Source of the DNA: Paraburkholderia sp. BL21I4N1
GTDB lineage: Bacteria; Pseudomonadota; Gammaproteobacteria; Burkholderiales; Burkholderiaceae
Direction of reading: 5' to 3'
Assembly: GCF_002973525.1 (NCBI RefSeq)
Contig: NZ_PVEN01000001.1
Coordinates: 1,054,001-1,118,000, forward strand
DNA length: 64,000 nucleotides
Part shown: one piece after another, positions 61,105-64,000 of the stretch
Layout of the letters: each line of letters opens with the position of its first letter
Numbering within the stretch: the first letter of the stretch is position 1
The notes under the pieces: model-generated
Seen by the model: the letters and a program-made list of their open reading frames with translations, nothing else
Databases searched by the model: none
Told to the model about the DNA's origin: nothing
Made by a program: the position numbers and the translations under genes

Positions 61105-62555
61105 CAGGGAATGACCGGCGGATGGTAGGTGAGCGTACCCGCAAAGGCCCAAAGCATGAAAATCACCAGCGGGAGATGCACCACCAGTTGCGTGAACGTG
61201 AACCCGACAATGTCGCGTGCGCGCAGCCCGAGCACGCCCAGGAGCGGCAGCATCCAGAACGGGTTGATCAGGTTTGGCAATGCCTCGGCCGCGTTGTAGA
61301 TTGTCACCGCCCAGCCCAGGTGTACCTGCAGCAGCTTGGCGGCCTCGATCACGTAGGGTGCTTCGATGATCCACTTGCCGCCACCGGAAGGCACGAAGAA
61401 TCCGAGGACGGCGGAATACACACCCATCACCGCGGGAAACGACGAATGCGAGGACAGCGCGACGAAGAAATGCGCGAGGTGATCGGAGAGCGGCAATCCG
61501 GTGGGTGCCGACGCTTTCGTCAGGATGTAGGCGATGCCGCCGTACAACGGAAACTGGATAAGTACGCCTGCAACCGACGGCACCGAACGTGCGACTGCGT
61601 TGAGGAATCGCCGTGGCCGCCAGTTCAGTAACATGCCGAGCATCAGGAACAGGAAGTTGTAGGTGTTCAGATTCGAGATCGCGATCAGCGGGCTTTTCGT
61701 CGTGAGCTCGTGCCAACCCCAGATCGCACCGATCGAGACGATGACGATAGTGATGAACGGGCTGTATTCGAGCCAGTCTCCCGGGCGTGTCGGTCGCGCG
61801 ATCGTCGCATGGGCTTCGTCGAGCTGAATCCCCAGCTCAGTCGCGGTCTTCGCACGCGCGTCGCTGGGTGCGGACAGATAAGCGATCAGCAGCGACGCAA
61901 CGGTCAGCACCGAGGCCATCAGCATCGACTGAGGCAGAAAGATCGTCTCGGAGAACGGGATCACCCCGGAGATGGCCAGCAATGCCTTGGGCAGGCTGTC
62001 CGGATTCGCCTGCAGTTGCGAGGCGGACGAACTCAAGCCAAGCGCCCACGTCGCGCCCATGCCCAGATACGCGGCCGCGCCGGCGGCCCGGTAGTCCATG
62101 CGCAGCTCGGTACGGCGCGCAAGCGCACGAACCAGGAGACCGCTGAAGATCAGGCTGATGGCCCAGTTGAACAACGATGCGCCGATACTGATCAGCGCGA
62201 CGAACGTCACTGCCGCACGCCCGGACGACGGCAGGCGCGCGAGCCCGTCGATCAGTCTCGACGCGGGCGGTGATACCGCGACGACGTAACCCGATATGGC
62301 GACGATCGCCATCTGCATCGTGAACGGGATGAGGCTCCAGAAACCGTCGCCGAACGCGATGCCGACCTGCCTGACCGGCGCGCCGATCGCCAGCGCGCCG
62401 GCCGCCACGATCACGACCGCAATGGCCGCGAAAACATACGCGTCCGGAAACCACTTCTCCGACCAGCGCGCCACGCTGGCGGCCATTCGTTCGAGTCGGC
62501 CCTCACGCTCTGCGTCTGACGCGTCACTCTTGCGCATTTCCGTCAACTCTTTCAT
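61104..62555 (-). CDS. AtoE-type short-chain fatty acid transporter
   Basis: A 483-aa inner-membrane protein of the short-chain fatty acid transporter family (AtoE). Hallmarks: FTMQMAIVAISGYVVAVSP, FNWAISLIFSGLLVR, QFPLYGGIAYILT, FFVPSGGGKWIIEAPYVIEAA and EALPNLINPFWMLPLLG. About twelve membrane segments. It lies 25 bp after the ornithine-cyclodeaminase-like gene and is coupled to the LysR gene. The cargo is likely a small carboxylate related to the neighbouring catabolic enzymes. Confidence 0.88.
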   Translation of the reverse strand: MKELTEMRKSDASDAEREGRLERMAASVARWSEKWFPDAYVFAAIAVVIVAAGALAIGAPVRQVGIAFGDGFWSLIPFTMQMAIVAISGYVVAVSPPASRLIDGLARLPSSGRAAVTFVALISIGASLFNWAISLIFSGLLVRALARRTELRMDYRAAGAAAYLGMGATWALGLSSSASQLQANPDSLPKALLAISGVIPFSETIFLPQSMLMASVLTVASLLIAYLSAPSDARAKTATELGIQLDEAHATIARPTRPGDWLEYSPFITIVIVSIGAIWGWHELTTKSPLIAISNLNTYNFLFLMLGMLLNWRPRRFLNAVARSVPSVAGVLIQFPLYGGIAYILTKASAPTGLPLSDHLAHFFVALSSHSSFPAVMGVYSAVLGFFVPSGGGKWIIEAPYVIEAAKLLQVHLGWAVTIYNAAEALPNLINPFWMLPLLGVLGLRARDIVGFTFTQLVVHLPLVIFMLWAFAGTLTYHPPVIP

Positions 62556-62580
62556 CTCGATCTCCTTTCGCGCCGCGGCT

Positions 62581-63516
62581 TCAGTTTGATTTTTCGTAAA
62601 CCTGCACGGCAGCCGCGAGATCTTCCAGTGCGGTGCCGACTGCCTTGAAAACGGTTCGCTGACTGTTGTTCACGCGCCCCTCGACTTCGCTCCGGCACAG
62701 TGCCGTCAGTGTTCTGCTCAGGCTGCCAATCGTCATGACATCGCGAGACAGCGGGCCGAGCAAGTCGCCGGATTTTTGCGGCGCTTCGTCCGTATCGACA
62801 TAAATTTCCGCATGCTGGAAACAAGCGTCGTCTGCCTCGCGCATGCGCGGCGTGAAGCTGCCGATCAGATCCAGATGCGAGCCCGGAGACAACCATTCGC
62901 CGAATACGACAGGTTCCGTCGCAAGCGTTGCGCACGTCACGACGTCCGCGCGACGAACGCTCGCTTCAAGGTGGGTGACGGGCGCCGCATTGAAGCCCAA
63001 ACGTGTCAATCGATCGACCAGCGCGGCAACGGCTTGCGGATTTCTATCCCACACCTCGACGTTCGCAATCGGCAACTGGCTGCGGTAGGCGAGCGGAACC
63101 AGGCTGCCGACCCGGCCAGCGCCCAGCAGCACGAGGCGCGAGGCATCGCGACGGGCCAGATACGTTGCGGCCAGGGCCGATGCGGCAGCGGTGCGGCGCG
63201 ACGTGATTTCGTTTCCGTCAAGTTGCGCAAGCGGGGCGCCTGTTCTTCCGTCATACAGCACATAGGTCGAATGCAGTCCGGGCATCCCGCGTTGCGCGTT
63301 GCCCTGAAAGATGTTGACCGTCTTGATGCCCAGGTAACCGTTGTCTTGCCACGCCGGCATCACGAGAACGGTGCCCTCGTTTTCGCTTCCCGTATTGAGC
63401 ACGTGCGAATGACGTAGCGGCACATGGCAACCGTCGATGAAGGCTTGTCTAAGGCGCGAGATCAGTGATTCGAAATCGAGTGCCTCGCGTGTCGCGATGC
63501 TGTCGAAAATTTTCAT
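62581..63516 (-). CDS. Ornithine cyclodeaminase / mu-crystallin family protein
   Basis: A 311-aa NAD(P)-dependent enzyme of the OCD/mu-crystallin family. Blocks: GYLGIKTVNIFQGNAQRG (substrate Lys region), DGNEITSRRTAAASALAA, Rossmann motif LVLLGAGRVGSLVPLAY, and SHLDLIGSFTPRMREADD. Members include ornithine cyclodeaminase, ketimine reductase and alanine dehydrogenase, so the exact reaction is open. Start ATG 63516 follows AAGGG. It is 23 bp downstream of the oxygenase reductase gene. Confidence 0.87.
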   Translation of the reverse strand: MKIFDSIATREALDFESLISRLRQAFIDGCHVPLRHSHVLNTGSENEGTVLVMPAWQDNGYLGIKTVNIFQGNAQRGMPGLHSTYVLYDGRTGAPLAQLDGNEITSRRTAAASALAATYLARRDASRLVLLGAGRVGSLVPLAYRSQLPIANVEVWDRNPQAVAALVDRLTRLGFNAAPVTHLEASVRRADVVTCATLATEPVVFGEWLSPGSHLDLIGSFTPRMREADDACFQHAEIYVDTDEAPQKSGDLLGPLSRDVMTIGSLSRTLTALCRSEVEGRVNNSQRTVFKAVGTALEDLAAAVQVYEKSN

Positions 63517-63539
63517 GTCAGCCCTTTTCTCAAATGAAC

Positions 63540-64000
63540 TCATGCGTCGATGATGACGTCGGTGGCTGGAATGGCCTGACAGGCAAGACACATCTCCGCT
63601 TCGTCCGGTCCGTGCCCGCTCAGATGCGTGACTTCTCCCGCTACGACCCTGACCGCGCAACTCTCGCACTGCCCGACGCGGCAACCGCTCGGCATGGCGA
63701 TCCCGAGGTTTTCCGCAAACGACAGCAGGCTTCCGTCGCTCGGTGTCCAGGTGGCCGTGCGATCCGATCTCGTGAACCGCACAGCGAATCGCTTTGACGG
63801 ATCGGCCGCCGGCCGGGACGGAGACCGGAATGCTTCCTTGAAGATGTCGAAAGGCGGCACGCCACGCTCGATCAGCCCTGACGTGATCGCCTGCATCATC
63901 GGCTCGGGGCCGCATAGATAGAACCGGGCGCGCCTCCGGATCAGATCGTCGCTGACCACGTCGGCCGTCAGGTAGCCACGCATCTGGTAGTCGTGGCCCA
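63540..64000 (-). CDS. Oxygenase reductase, C-terminal part (FNR-ferredoxin type)
   Basis: The last 153 codons of a VanB-type reductase that runs off the right edge. The NAD-side block FYLCGPEPMMQAI is followed by a plant-type [2Fe-2S] ferredoxin domain with cysteines in SGCRVGQCESCAVRV and the fourth in EMCLACQ. Such proteins pass electrons from NAD(P)H to Rieske-type oxygenases. The oxygenase itself would be expected upstream, outside the window. Together with the OCD-like enzyme and AtoE-type transporter it suggests breakdown of a small N-containing compound. Confidence 0.88.
   Translation of the reverse strand, partial: GHDYQMRGYLTADVVSDDLIRRRARFYLCGPEPMMQAITSGLIERGVPPFDIFKEAFRSPSRPAADPSKRFAVRFTRSDRTATWTPSDGSLLSFAENLGIAMPSGCRVGQCESCAVRVVAGEVTHLSGHGPDEAEMCLACQAIPATDVIIDA

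Noticed and set aside
1..64000. tRNA, rRNA, CRISPR array, insertion sequence or phage genes
   Set aside because: I looked for typical signatures while reading and found none; a covariance-model or IS search could still reveal something short.

Overview
The window looks like a chromosome segment of a Burkholderiaceae bacterium, most likely Paraburkholderia. Coding is GC-rich, and it carries families typical of that group: DUF3331, a DUF3138 porin, a complete putrescine/gamma-glutamyl pathway cluster and a liu (leucine/isovalerate) operon. I could not run database searches, so the genus is an inference. I saw no rRNA, tRNA, CRISPR array, transposase or phage gene.

Layout. 1-3400: 5' part of DNA polymerase II (polB, runs off the left edge), an exported PRC-barrel protein followed by a strong hairpin terminator, and a DUF2891 protein. 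3688-16059 (minus strand): one long putrescine operon in the order puuD, puuA, spuC-type aminotransferase, potF, potG, potH, potI, DUF3138 outer-membrane protein and two tandem puuB-type oxidases. Diverging from it (16989-20241, plus) are the puuR-type repressor, puuC and a speB-type agmatinase. Together these cover uptake, gamma-glutamylation, oxidation and hydrolysis of putrescine and agmatine. 20270-32648: MarR/MFS efflux pair with a 40-bp palindromic operator, a DedA-rhodanese fusion, an AhpD-like protein, a second MFS/LysR pair, DUF899, a GGDEF-EAL protein, HU, DAHP synthase and DUF72. 32687-39462: TetR regulator divergent from liuABCD (isovaleryl-CoA to HMG-CoA route), with a palindrome over the likely promoter.

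39479-56000 is an accessory-looking region rich in regulators and small families: a PhnD-like protein, DUF1488, two paralogous AraC regulators flanking a lipoamide-dehydrogenase-like flavoprotein that has lost one redox cysteine, and DUF3331. It also holds a bufferin-type copper RiPP operon (bufA, bufB, an unrecognised gene, bufC, doxX). Divergent from this is cyanase (cynS), an HD-domain cyanamide-hydratase-like protein and catalase. Next come a low-complexity Pro/Ser-rich protein, a LysR regulator and DUF302. A 110-bp gapless repeat (about 81% identical by hand count) lies upstream of one AraC gene and upstream of bufA, in the same orientation relative to each.

56062-64000: a three-gene redox cassette (flavoprotein disulfide reductase, membrane thioredoxin, exported protein), a remnant of a class III aminotransferase, a methionine-aminopeptidase paralogue, and a minus-strand cluster of oxygenase-reductase (cut by the right edge), ornithine-cyclodeaminase-like enzyme, AtoE-type transporter and LysR regulator.

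The best candidates for something undescribed are the 325-aa gene embedded by translational coupling in the bufferin operon, the 110-bp repeat pair, and the cynS-HD-katA grouping beside it.
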